Assembly: GCA_009992615.1 (NCBI GenBank)
Contig: JAACVA010000064.1
Span: 1-14,323 of the forward strand
Reading direction: 5' to 3'
DNA: 14,323 bases
Source of the DNA: Rhodobacterales bacterium
Lineage (GTDB): Bacteria > Pseudomonadota > Alphaproteobacteria > Rhodobacterales > Rhodobacteraceae
Made by a program: the position numbers and the translations under genes. Below, piece by piece: positions 6,826 to 13,640 of the stretch. A model generated the notes under the pieces. It ran no database searches. It was not told where the DNA came from and saw only the letters and a list, made by a program, of their open reading frames with translations. The stretch's first letter is position 1, and every line of letters begins with the position of its first letter.

Positions 6826-7212
6826 TCATGTGTCCGGCGGGCCGTCTTCAACGATGGTTGCCACCTTGTTCCTGGTGTCTTCCAGTTCGGCTATGGTGCA
6901 GGCCAGCTGGGCCTGTTCCGCCTTCAGGGTGCTCAGTTGCCGGTCGGCAAGGCGGACCCATTCGGCCATCTGCGCCGCGTTGCCCTGTTTGTCATAGATC
7001 AGCAGCCACTGGCGGATTTCCTCAAGCGAGAAACCCCAGCGCCGACCACGCAGGATCAGTGTCATCCGGGCGATGTCACGGGCGGAATAGAACCGCGCGC
7101 GGCCTTCTTTTTCCGGCTGCAAGAGTTCGATGTATTCGTAATACCGCAATGTGCGGGGCGTCACCTCGAACCGGGCGCACATTTCCTTGAAGGACAGGCG
7201 GTGTTCGGTCAT
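6826..7212 (-). CDS. Second MerR-family regulator, paralogue of the first
   Basis: 128-aa MerR-type regulator. The DNA-binding half has FKEMCARFEVTPRTLRYYEY, the wing (EGRARFYSARDIARMTLILR) and GFSLEEIRQWLLIYD; the coiled coil spans about residues 75-115. Alignment by eye with the protein at 6216-6614 shows the same segments (VTPRTLR, LILRG, GFSLEEIRQ) in the same spacing, so the two arose by duplication. GGGGAG precedes the ATG at 7212. It is divergent from the thioesterase-MATE operon with 126 bp between the starts, the usual arrangement for a regulator of that operon. No ACGT dyad like that of the first merR is present in this spacer, suggesting a different binding specificity. Confidence 0.9.
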   Translation of the reverse strand: MTEHRLSFKEMCARFEVTPRTLRYYEYIELLQPEKEGRARFYSARDIARMTLILRGRRWGFSLEEIRQWLLIYDKQGNAAQMAEWVRLADRQLSTLKAEQAQLACTIAELEDTRNKVATIVEDGPPDT

Positions 7213-7283
7213 TGAGCGTTACTCCCCTGTTGAGCTTGGCGCAGGGCCGGCTGTGGATCAATTGGGCGGGGCGCAGTTTGCCC

Positions 7284-7312
7284 TTGCCGGGGCGACGGAG
7301 CGGGCCAATAAC
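7284..7312 (+). promoter_or_regulatory. Candidate promoter of the thioesterase-MATE operon
   Basis: TTGCCG (7284-7289) and AATAAC (7307-7312) each match four of six sigma-70 consensus positions and are separated by 17 bp. The predicted start would be about 20 nt upstream of the first ATG, leaving room for its GGAG. An inverted pair, TTGCCC (7279-7284) and GGGCAA (7314-7319), brackets these boxes and could be an operator. Confidence 0.3.
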
Positions 7313-7338
7313 CGGGCAATCCGATACTGGAGTTCACC

Positions 7339-7773
7339 ATGCCTGACAACCAAACACCCACCCCCGCCCAAAGGTTCCTTGCGGCGTTGCCTCATACGCG
7401 GGCGCTGAACATGGCGTTGGTCCGGATGCAGGACGGCATGGCCGAGATCGAAATGCCCTATGATGCCCGGCTGATCGGTGATCCGGCAACCGGGGTGATC
7501 CATGGTGGCGCGGTTTCGGCGCTGATGGACACTTGCAGCGGCGCCGCGGTGATGTGCCACCCCGATGGCACCGGCAGCACAGCCACCATCGACCTGCGCA
7601 TCGACTATATGCGCGCGGCGACGCCGGGCCAGACGATTCGCGCCCGCGCCACCTGTTACCACGTCACCCGTCATGTTGCCTTTGTGCGCGCCGAGGCGAT
7701 GGACGACGACACCGCCCGCCCTGTGGCCGCCGCCACAGGCGCCTTTACGTTCGAATGGCGGGCCAAGGCATGA
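7339..7773 (+). CDS. PaaI-family hot-dog thioesterase
   Basis: 144-aa single-domain hot-dog thioesterase, predicted to hydrolyse acyl- or aryl-CoA thioesters in the cytoplasm. The central helix carries GVIHGGAVSALMDTC, with H55-G56-G57 and the catalytic-position aspartate D64, as in PaaI. The strand TIDLRIDYMRAATPGQ and the C-terminal ATGAFTFEW are family-typical. GGAG precedes the ATG. Its stop TGA overlaps the next start as ATGA, so the two proteins are probably made in coupled amounts. The native substrate cannot be read from sequence. Confidence 0.92.
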   Translation: MPDNQTPTPAQRFLAALPHTRALNMALVRMQDGMAEIEMPYDARLIGDPATGVIHGGAVSALMDTCSGAAVMCHPDGTGSTATIDLRIDYMRAATPGQTIRARATCYHVTRHVAFVRAEAMDDDTARPVAAATGAFTFEWRAKA

Positions 7774-8300
7774 GCGCCCCGGCGTCGGGCCGCCCCCGCC
7801 CCGAACCTGTTCAGGTTATCAAACAGCGCCGCGATGGTGCGCTGGCCGCATTGGTGGGCAATGTGCCCTATATCGGCTTCATGGGAATCCAGTTCGACCG
7901 GCGGGGCGACGAGCTGACCGCGATCCTGCCGTTTTCCGAAATGCTGATCGGCAATCCGATCCTGCCGGCGATCCACGGCGGCGCCACGGCGGCGTTTCTT
8001 GAAGTGGCGGCGATCATCGAGCTGTCCTGGGCCATCCTTTGGCCCGAGATCGAGGCAGGGCGCATGGATGCGACCGGCCTGCCGCCGCTGCCACGCACAG
8101 TGGATTTCACCGTCGATTACCTGCGGTCGGGTCTGCCGCGGGACGCTTATGCAAGGGCGCGGATCAACCGCAGCGGGCGACGCTATGCATCGGTGCATGT
8201 CGAGGCGTGGCAGGACAACCGCGCGCGGCTGTACGCCCAGGGCACAGGGCATTTCATCATGCCCGACCTGCCTGGCGTCCGTGACCCGGAAAATGGCTGA
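7770..8300 (+). CDS. Second, divergent PaaI-like hot-dog thioesterase
   Basis: 176-aa hot-dog protein from the ATG at 7770, which overlaps the previous stop (ATGA). The frame is open farther upstream but that stretch is antisense to the sense of the first thioesterase and is rejected. The central helix has AIHGGATAAFLEVAAIIEL (H69-G70-G71), with E78 where the first protein has an aspartate; both acids occur at this place in the family. The strand RTVDFTVDYLRSGLPRDAY matches the hot-dog beta strand. It differs strongly from the first thioesterase, so this is not a recent duplication; the two may form a hetero-oligomer or act on different substrates. Its end overlaps the MATE gene by 8 bp. Confidence 0.88.
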   Translation: MSAPASGRPRPEPVQVIKQRRDGALAALVGNVPYIGFMGIQFDRRGDELTAILPFSEMLIGNPILPAIHGGATAAFLEVAAIIELSWAILWPEIEAGRMDATGLPPLPRTVDFTVDYLRSGLPRDAYARARINRSGRRYASVHVEAWQDNRARLYAQGTGHFIMPDLPGVRDPENG

Positions 8301-9606
8301 GCCAAGGCCGATCACCCACCGGCGGGTTCTGAATATCGCCCTGCCGATTGTGCTGTCCAACGCCACGGTGCCGATACTGGGCGCGGTGGACACCGGCGTG
8401 GTGGGTCAGTTGGGCGCGGCGGCCCCCATCGGGGCGGTGGGCATCGGCGCCATCGTTCTGGCGGCGCTGTATTGGGTGTTCGGATTTTTACGGATGGGCA
8501 CGGCGGGGCTGACCGCCCAGGCGATCGGGGCGGGCGACCGGGGCGAGGTGGCGGCCTTGCTCAGCCGGGCGCTGATCGTCGGGCTGGGCGGCGGCGTGGT
8601 TTTGATCCTCGCGCAGGTCTGGGTCTTTACCGCAGCCTTTGCGATTGCCCCGGCCAGCCCCGAGGTAGAGGCCATGGCGCGCGATTACATGGCGGTGCGG
8701 ATCTGGTCGGCACCGGCGGCGATCGCGATTTTCGGGATCACCGGCTGGCTTATCGCGGCGGAACGCACCCGCGGTGTTCTGGTATTGCAGGTCTGGATGA
8801 ATGGGCTGAACATCGGTCTGGACCTGTGGTTCGTGCTGGGCCTTGGCTGGGGTGTGTCGGGCGTGGCCTTTGCCACCTTTCTGGCCGAGTGGAGCGGACT
8901 GGCGCTGGGCCTGTGGCTGTGTCGCGCGGCGTTTGCGGTGCCCGACTGGCGCGACTGGCCGCGGGTGTTCGACCGGGTGCGCCTGTGGCACATGGCACTG
9001 GTCAACCGCGACATCCTGATCCGGTCGCTGCTGCTTGAGGCGATCTTTCTGTCGTTCATGTTCCTTGGGGCCGGTTTTGGCGATGTGCCCCTGGCGGCCA
9101 ATCAGATCCTGTTGCAATTCCTGCACATAACGGCCTTTGGTCTTGATGGCTTTGCCTTTTCTGCCGAGGCGCTGGTGGGGCAGTCGATGGGGCGGCGGCG
9201 GCCCGATCTGGTGCGTCGGGCGGCTTTGGTCAGCTCGGGCTGGGCGCTGGCGGTGGCGCTGCTGCTGGCGCTGGGCTTTGCCCTTGCGGGGGGGGCTGTG
9301 ATCGACGTGATGACCACCGCGCCCGAGGTGCGCGCCGAGGCTCGGCTGTATCTGCCCTGGATGGTGATGGCGCCGCTGCTGGGGGTGGCGGCCTGGATGT
9401 TTGACGGCATTTTCATCGGCGCCACGGCCACCGGCGAAATGCGCAACATGATGCTGATTTCCGCCGCGATCTACGGTGTGGCGGTGTTGGCCCTGGCGCC
9501 CGCGTTCGGCAATCACGGCCTGTGGGCGGCGCTGCTGATCTCATTCGCGGCGCGGGGGGTGACGATGGCGCTGCGCTATCCTTCGGTCGAACGGTCGGCC
9601 GCGTGA
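8293..9606 (+). CDS. MATE-family exporter, DinF type
   Basis: 437-aa inner-membrane protein, nearly all of it hydrophobic, consistent with the 12 transmembrane helices of MATE transporters. The N-terminal helix NATVPILGAVDTGVVGQLG carries the conserved proline and aspartate of the family, and the start of the second half (SFMFLGAGFGDVPLAANQIL) repeats the pattern. MATE proteins export cationic or amphipathic small molecules using a Na+ or H+ gradient; DinF types are linked to oxidative and bile-salt stress. The ATG at 8293 lies within the last codons of the second thioesterase (ATGGCTGA overlap). The frame stays open to 7999, but that extension has no membrane character. Substrate unknown; the gene pair upstream suggests an organic acid or CoA-derived product. 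Confidence 0.92.
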   Translation: MAEPRPITHRRVLNIALPIVLSNATVPILGAVDTGVVGQLGAAAPIGAVGIGAIVLAALYWVFGFLRMGTAGLTAQAIGAGDRGEVAALLSRALIVGLGGGVVLILAQVWVFTAAFAIAPASPEVEAMARDYMAVRIWSAPAAIAIFGITGWLIAAERTRGVLVLQVWMNGLNIGLDLWFVLGLGWGVSGVAFATFLAEWSGLALGLWLCRAAFAVPDWRDWPRVFDRVRLWHMALVNRDILIRSLLLEAIFLSFMFLGAGFGDVPLAANQILLQFLHITAFGLDGFAFSAEALVGQSMGRRRPDLVRRAALVSSGWALAVALLLALGFALAGGAVIDVMTTAPEVRAEARLYLPWMVMAPLLGVAAWMFDGIFIGATATGEMRNMMLISAAIYGVAVLALAPAFGNHGLWAALLISFAARGVTMALRYPSVERSAA

Positions 9607-10655
9607 AGCAGGGCGTCGCGCCCGGTGCCCACCGCGTCGGCCACATGGGTAAACCCGTCGCGGGCCAGCAACATGTCAAGGTCACTGGCAATCTCGGCCA
9701 CCCGCGACAATCCGTGATAGGCAAGGGCGGTGTACAACTGCACTGCGCTGGCCCCGGCGCGGATCTTTTCATAGGCATCCGCAGCAGTTGCAATGCCGCC
9801 CACCCCGATCAGCGGCAGGGTGCCATGGGTCAGGCGTGACAGTTTTGCCAGCACAAGGGTTGAGCGGGTGAACAATGGCGCGCCCGACAGGCCGCCTGCC
9901 TGATCCCGCTGGGCGCTGCACAGCCCGTCGCGTGCCAGCGTGGTATTGGTGGCAATGATCCCGTCAATCCCGCTGGCATGGGCAACGGCAGCGATGTCTG
10001 CCAGGTCGCCATTGCTCAGGTCGGGGGCGATCTTCAGGAACACCGGGATGCGGCGGGGCAACCCCGCCCGCGCCCGCATTACCCCCTCCAGCAGGGCGGC
10101 GAGGGCGGCGGGGCCTTGCAGATCGCGCAACCGCTCGGTGTTGGGGGAACTGACATTGACGGTGGCGAAATCCACATGAGCCCCGCAATGGGCCACTACG
10201 GTGGCGAAATCGGCAGCGCGGTCAAGGCTGTCCTTGTTGGCGCCCAAATTCAGGCCTACCGGGATGCCGGGACGGCGGGCGGCCAGACGTTTGGAAATAG
10301 CCTGCATTCCATCGTTGTTGAAACCGAACCGGTTGATCACCGCGCGGTCCTGCGGCAGGCGGAACAGCCGGGGTTTCGGGTTGCCGGGCTGGGCGCGGGG
10401 GGTGGCTGCGCCGACCTCGACAAATCCGAACCCGGCGCGTGACAGCGGTGCGATGGCTTCGGCATTCTTGTCGAACCCCGCCGCGAGGCCGATGGGGTTG
10501 GGCAGGGCCATGCCCGCCACCATGGTGGCCAGCCGCGGCGATGTGACCGGCCCGGGGGCCGGGGCCAGCCCAAGGTTGAGCGCGCGGATCGAAAGGCCAT
10601 GGGCGATTTCCGGATCAAGCCGGTGCAACAGCGCCAGGCCGATCCGTTCGATCAT
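9576..10655 (-). CDS. pyrD: Dihydroorotate dehydrogenase, quinone-dependent (class 2)
   Basis: 359-aa FMN enzyme that oxidises dihydroorotate to orotate in pyrimidine synthesis and passes electrons to ubiquinone at the inner membrane. The N-terminal stretch MIERIGLALLHRLDPEIAHG is the membrane-associated helix of class 2 enzymes. Then come GLAAGFDKNAEAI (FMN and substrate loop), VGAATPRAQPGNPKPRLFRL and INRFGFNNDG. The catalytic serine lies in VNVSSPNT (S169/S170), as expected for class 2 rather than the cysteine of class 1. LIGVGGIAT with GASAVQLYTAL binds the FMN phosphate. The start is 2 bp after the DUF952 stop and GAGG overlaps that stop, so translation is coupled. Its 3' end overlaps the convergent MATE gene by 31 bp. 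Confidence 0.96.
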   Translation of the reverse strand: MIERIGLALLHRLDPEIAHGLSIRALNLGLAPAPGPVTSPRLATMVAGMALPNPIGLAAGFDKNAEAIAPLSRAGFGFVEVGAATPRAQPGNPKPRLFRLPQDRAVINRFGFNNDGMQAISKRLAARRPGIPVGLNLGANKDSLDRAADFATVVAHCGAHVDFATVNVSSPNTERLRDLQGPAALAALLEGVMRARAGLPRRIPVFLKIAPDLSNGDLADIAAVAHASGIDGIIATNTTLARDGLCSAQRDQAGGLSGAPLFTRSTLVLAKLSRLTHGTLPLIGVGGIATAADAYEKIRAGASAVQLYTALAYHGLSRVAEIASDLDMLLARDGFTHVADAVGTGRDALLHAADRSTEG

Positions 10656-10657
10656 CC

Positions 10658-10996
10658 TCAGATCACGCCGTCTGGCAGGGTGTGGCCAGTATCGTCGCTG
10701 GTGATCGGGCGATGCCAGAGCACATCGGCCAGCGACAGCGCGCTGTAGAGATGTGGAAACTCCTGGCCCTCGCGGGCCGGTTCCCATTTCAGACTGTCGC
10801 CAAGGCGATCCGAATCATAGGCCAGGAGCACCAGCCCGGTTTCGCCTGCAAAATGCTTGTCCAGCGTGTCCTGCACCTGGTCGGCGGTTGAAAAATGGAT
10901 GAAACCATCGGCGATGTCGATCGGGGCGCCGCCGGTGGTGCCAAACTCGGAGAGGGCCGCCCATTCGTCGGCGCGGAGAATTTTGTATATTTGCAT
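10658..10996 (-). CDS. DUF952 family protein
   Basis: 112-aa protein with the DUF952 signature: IYKILRADEW near the N-terminus, the central DGFIHFSTADQVQDTLDKHF, then LLAYDSDRLGDSLKWEPARE and FPHLYSALSL. The function is unknown; the fold is thought to be a small alpha/beta domain. It lies immediately upstream of pyrD (2 bp apart) and shares its transcript. No Shine-Dalgarno is visible before the ATG at 10996; instead a -35/-10 pair places the predicted transcription start at or next to the ATG, suggesting a leaderless message. Confidence 0.9.
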   Translation of the reverse strand: MQIYKILRADEWAALSEFGTTGGAPIDIADGFIHFSTADQVQDTLDKHFAGETGLVLLAYDSDRLGDSLKWEPAREGQEFPHLYSALSLADVLWHRPITSDDTGHTLPDGVI

Positions 10997-11002
10997 CCAG
11001 AC

Positions 11003-11031
11003 GTGATGCGCTTTTGCGCCGCCTGCGTCAA
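11003..11031 (-). promoter_or_regulatory. Candidate promoter giving a leaderless DUF952-pyrD message
   Basis: On the minus strand TTGACG (11031-11026) matches five of six -35 bases. CATCAC (11008-11003) follows after exactly 17 bp as a weak -10 (three of six). The -10 ends 6 nt before the ATG, so transcription would begin at about the A of the start codon. The lack of a Shine-Dalgarno in front of the gene supports this reading. Confidence 0.4.
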
Positions 11032-11195
11032 GCCGATGGCACGCATCCTGCGGAGGGCGTCATCGGACCGGGAAAAAGCGCGGCACCTGTTACCCGCGCG
11101 TCATGAAACGTCCGTAGAAACACGGCAAATGATCTTTGACTCGCGCCGCTTGCATCGCCAAGCTGCACCACAAAACATAACTTCAGGGGGTATCC

Positions 11196-12752
11196 ATGTC
11201 CATGCGTCTGCTTTCCAGTCTTGCCGTCCTTGCCCTGTCAGCCGGGGCCGCCAGTGCCGACTATACGCTGACCATCCTGCACACCAACGATTTTCATGCC
11301 CGGTTCGAACCGATCAGCAAATATGATTCGGGTTGTTCGGCCGAGGACAACACCGCCGGTGACTGCTTTGGCGGATCGGCCCGCCTGGTGACTGCGGTCA
11401 ACGCAGCGCGGGCGCGGTCGAACAACAGCATCCTGGTGGATGGCGGCGATCAGTTTCAGGGCACGCTGTTCTATACCTATTACAAGGGCAAGCTGGCCGC
11501 CGAGATGATGAACAAGTTGGGTTATACGGCGATGACCGTGGGCAACCACGAATTCGACGACGGGCCCGAGGTGCTGCGCGGCTTCACCGAAGCGGTGGAT
11601 TTTCCGATCCTGATGAGCAATGCCGACCTGACCGGCGAGGCGCTGTTGAAGGACGTCATCCGAAAATCGGTGGTGATCGAACAGGGCGGCGAAAAGATCG
11701 GGCTGATTGGCCTGACGCCGCAAAACACCGATGAGCTGGCCAGCCCCGGCGCCGGCGTGGTCTTCACCGATCCGGTTCAGGCGGTGCAGGGCGAGGTGGA
11801 CAAGCTGACCGGGATGGGCGTGAACAAGATTATCGTTCTGTCCCATTCCGGCTTTGGCGTGGATCAGCAGGTGGCAGCCGAAACGACCGGTGTCGACGTG
11901 ATTGTTGGTGGGCACACCAACACCCTGCTGGGCGATATGGAAGGCGCGGTTGGCCCCTATCCCACCATGGTTGGTGACACCGCGATCGTTTCGGCTTACG
12001 CCTATGGCAAGTTTCTGGGCGAGTTGAACGTGACGTTTGACGACGCCGGCTTGGTCACTGCCGCCGTTGGTGCGCCGCTGATCATGGATGGTGCCGTGGC
12101 CGAGGACGCAGGCACCAAGGCCCGCATCGCCGAGGCGGCCGTGCCTCTGGACGAGATCCGCAACAAGGTGGTGGCCGAGACGTCGGCCGCGATAGAGGGC
12201 GATCGGTCGGTCTGTCGCGCCGAGGAATGCGCCATGGGTAACCTGATTGCCGATGCCATGCTGGAACGGGTCAAGGGTCAGGGTGTGCAGATCGCCTTTC
12301 AGAACTCGGGCGGGGTGCGCGCCAGCATCGACGCCGGACCAGTGACCATGGGCGAGGTTCTGACAGTTCTGCCGTTCCAGAACACCCTTTCGACTTTCGA
12401 GGTGACCGGCCAGGTGATGCTGGACGCGCTGGAAAATGGCGTCAGCCAGCACGAAGAAGGATCGGGCCGGTTTCCCCAGGTGGCAGGCATGACCTTTGTA
12501 TTCGACCTGAGCCAACCGGTGGGCAGCCGGATTTCTGACGTCATGGTGGGCGGCGCGCCGATTGATCCGGCGGCGACCTATGGCGTGGTGTCCAACAACT
12601 TTGTGCGCAACGGCGGTGACGGTTATGCGATGTTCCGCGAGGCCACCAACGTCTATGACTTCGGGCCCGACGTGGCCGATGTTCTGGCCGAACATATGGC
12701 CGATGTCGGACCCGTGTCGCCCACGGTAGAAGGCCGGATCACCCGCAGATAG
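11196..12752 (+). CDS. Periplasmic 5'-nucleotidase (UshA / CD73 family)
   Basis: 518-aa exported metallophosphoesterase that removes phosphate from nucleotides outside the inner membrane. Residues 1-21 are a Sec signal peptide ending ASA, with cleavage predicted before D22. Metal ligands are visible in order: D32 and H34 in LHTNDFHARF, D85 in VDGGDQFQGT, N117 and H118 in TVGNHEFDDG, H217 in LSHSG, and H240 with N242 in VGGHTNT. The last motif is the CD73-like form rather than the GHSQ/GHSH form of UshA. The C-terminal nucleotide-binding domain (about 330-490) contains QNSGGVRASIDAG and RNGGDGYAMF. Start at 11196 is supported by AGGGGG; a second ATG 6 nt later is equally possible. It is divergent from DUF952-pyrD and may supply nucleosides and phosphate. 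No convincing promoter was found in the 199-bp spacer. Confidence 0.94.
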   Translation: MSMRLLSSLAVLALSAGAASADYTLTILHTNDFHARFEPISKYDSGCSAEDNTAGDCFGGSARLVTAVNAARARSNNSILVDGGDQFQGTLFYTYYKGKLAAEMMNKLGYTAMTVGNHEFDDGPEVLRGFTEAVDFPILMSNADLTGEALLKDVIRKSVVIEQGGEKIGLIGLTPQNTDELASPGAGVVFTDPVQAVQGEVDKLTGMGVNKIIVLSHSGFGVDQQVAAETTGVDVIVGGHTNTLLGDMEGAVGPYPTMVGDTAIVSAYAYGKFLGELNVTFDDAGLVTAAVGAPLIMDGAVAEDAGTKARIAEAAVPLDEIRNKVVAETSAAIEGDRSVCRAEECAMGNLIADAMLERVKGQGVQIAFQNSGGVRASIDAGPVTMGEVLTVLPFQNTLSTFEVTGQVMLDALENGVSQHEEGSGRFPQVAGMTFVFDLSQPVGSRISDVMVGGAPIDPAATYGVVSNNFVRNGGDGYAMFREATNVYDFGPDVADVLAEHMADVGPVSPTVEGRITRR

Positions 12753-12788
12753 GGTGCAATCGCAGGCGGTGACACGCCTGCGACACCC
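12752..12788 (+). terminator. Bulged hairpin terminator after the 5'-nucleotidase
   Basis: TCGCAGGCG (12760-12768) and CGCCTGCGA (12775-12783) form a perfect 9-bp stem with a 6-nt loop. An outer 5-bp stem, GGGTG with CACCC, extends it across a CAA bulge on the left side. The outer stem uses the last base of the stop codon. Only a weak T-rich tail follows, so it may act with Rho or stabilise the mRNA end. Confidence 0.6.
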
Positions 12789-12829
12789 GTTGGATTCAGG
12801 TATTTTCAGCAAGAAAGAGAGGAATGTGT

Positions 12830-12851
12830 GCTGTCGCGGCGCCGTGACAGC
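12830..12851. repeat. 22-bp near-perfect palindrome
   Basis: GCTGTCGCGGC (12830-12840) and GCCGTGACAGC (12841-12851) are complementary with one mismatched pair, giving a dyad centred on GGCGCC. There is no loop, so it is more likely a protein-binding site than an RNA hairpin. No promoter or gene start is obvious beside it. Confidence 0.45.
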
Positions 12852-12885
12852 CCCGCCGTGAACATCCTTTAAGGCCGGTGGACAT

Positions 12886-12914
12886 GTTCCCGTTACCTGT
12901 TTGTCGGCGGGAAC
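12886..12914. repeat. Inverted repeat, 7-bp arms
   Basis: GTTCCCG (12886-12892) and CGGGAAC (12908-12914) are perfect inverted arms with a 15-nt centre. It lies in non-coding sequence between the 5'-nucleotidase and the IS remnant; function unknown. Confidence 0.4.
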
Positions 12915-13098
12915 GAGGGCAAGGTCAGATGTGAAAGTGTGCGGCGTGCGTAAAAGAACGGCGCGTCTGACGCAAGATTTACCTTTGGATCGACGAACAA
13001 AAGCCGGGCATCCTGGCGGTCTAGATCAACGGGAGGCACATCGGCTCGTCTCGCCGGAGTGGACCTGTCGCGTATTTGTGCCGCCCCCCAGTGCTCGT

Positions 13099-13206
13099 TT
13101 AAGCTACCTTCCGTTCAAAAGCGACCGGGCCGTTCCAGCCCAGTGCTGAGTGGCGTCGACCCCACGCGTAGACACGTCGCCGGTGATTGAGTGTGCCAAC
13201 AGCATC
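13099..13206 (-). pseudogene. C-terminal remnant of an IS3-family transposase (OrfB)
   Basis: On the minus strand the frame ending at the TAA 13101-13099 reads RRHSALGWNGPVAFERKVA. This is the typical C-terminus of the DDE transposase OrfB of IS3-family elements (RRHSALG...SPVAFE). The frame is open only back to 13206, where a TGA stops it, and nothing upstream resembles the catalytic domain. The element is therefore a dead fragment. The following TGGACCTGTCGCG at about 13062-13074 (plus strand) may be its terminal inverted repeat; the other end is missing. Confidence 0.7.
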
Positions 13207-13212
13207 TCATGT

Positions 13213-13398
13213 TCAGGCGGCACTCTTTCGCGCCAACCTGACGATACGTTCATACTCAGTCTCCGCGTTCTCGATCGCTGCCAATTGCTTTTCGAGATGG
13301 AGCACCAAGGGCACGAAGACTTCTCCATCCGGGCGATCGGACACGGCAATGATCATGATGTCGAGAGCTTGTTTGAGACGGGAAGGTGACGGTTTCAT
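13213..13398 (-). CDS. 61-aa hypothetical protein
   Basis: Small protein starting at the ATG 13398, with AGAGG 4 nt upstream; a TTG at 13440 is an alternative start. The sequence has a hydrophobic N-terminal half (RLKQALDIMIIAVSD) followed by VFVPLVLHLEKQLAAIENAE and a basic C-terminus. This pattern suggests two amphipathic helices, possibly a coiled coil. No family is recognised. The gene ends 6 bp before the IS3 remnant frame and lies between it and the tRNA-end terminator, on the chromosomal side of the island junction. Confidence 0.5.
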   Translation of the reverse strand: MKPSPSRLKQALDIMIIAVSDRPDGEVFVPLVLHLEKQLAAIENAETEYERIVRLARKSAA

Positions 13399-13592
13399 TT
13401 TGCCTCTGGCGATGGTGTTGCCAAGAGGAGTTCGGTTCAACGGGAGATTGCGGGAAATCGAGCCGTGTTCCCGTTCGTCCGGTCTTCGGCCGCGGCCTGA
13501 GATCCATACGCAGCCAATGCAATTCGAACGTTTTCGGAAGCCGGACGGTGGGCCAGCCGTTCGGAACTGTGTGGCAGTTTCTGAGGGACAAC
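13399..13592. other. Non-coding spacer before the island junction
   Basis: No gene is supported here. A minus-strand frame crosses it but shows no family resemblance and runs through the terminator, so it is not called. This would be the native sequence downstream of the former tRNA-Leu gene, and would hold the promoter of the 61-aa gene. Confidence 0.4.
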
Positions 13593-13630
13593 AAAAAACC
13601 CTCGAAAACCGATGTTTTCAAGGGTTTTTG
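13593..13630. terminator. Strong bidirectional Rho-independent terminator
   Basis: AAAAACCCT-C-GAAAAC (13594-13609) pairs with GTTTTC-A-AGGGTTTTT (13614-13629) across a 4-nt loop, with one mismatch. A-runs on one side and T-runs on the other make it work in both directions. Read on the minus strand it begins 11 nt after the tRNA-Leu-like CCA end, where a tRNA gene terminator is expected. Confidence 0.85.
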
Positions 13631-13640
13631 GGGTTTACAA

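Larger units (their letters stand above)
12789..13098. other. Intergenic stretch without a recognisable gene
   Basis: This region has no reading frame I can assign to a family on either strand. It begins with a short AT-richer word (TTGGATTCAGGTATTTTCAG, 12790-12809, followed by CAAGAAAGAG) that loosely resembles the extragenic repeats near 3956 and 4136. It also contains two dyads, at 12830-12851 and 12886-12914. From about 13060 onward the sequence probably belongs to the end of a degraded IS3-family element. Confidence 0.5.

Noticed and set aside
7999..8292. N-terminal extension of the MATE protein
   Set aside because: It overlaps the second thioesterase in another frame and lacks membrane character; the ATG at 8293 starts the normal MATE N-terminus.
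8488..9516. Minus-strand open frame over the MATE gene
   Set aside because: Very rich in Q, R, P and H with no recognisable motif, opposite to a clear membrane transporter.
11238..12812. Minus-strand open frame of 524 codons over the 5'-nucleotidase
   Set aside because: The plus strand has a signal peptide and all metal ligands in order; the minus frame has low-complexity H/Q/R composition and no motif.
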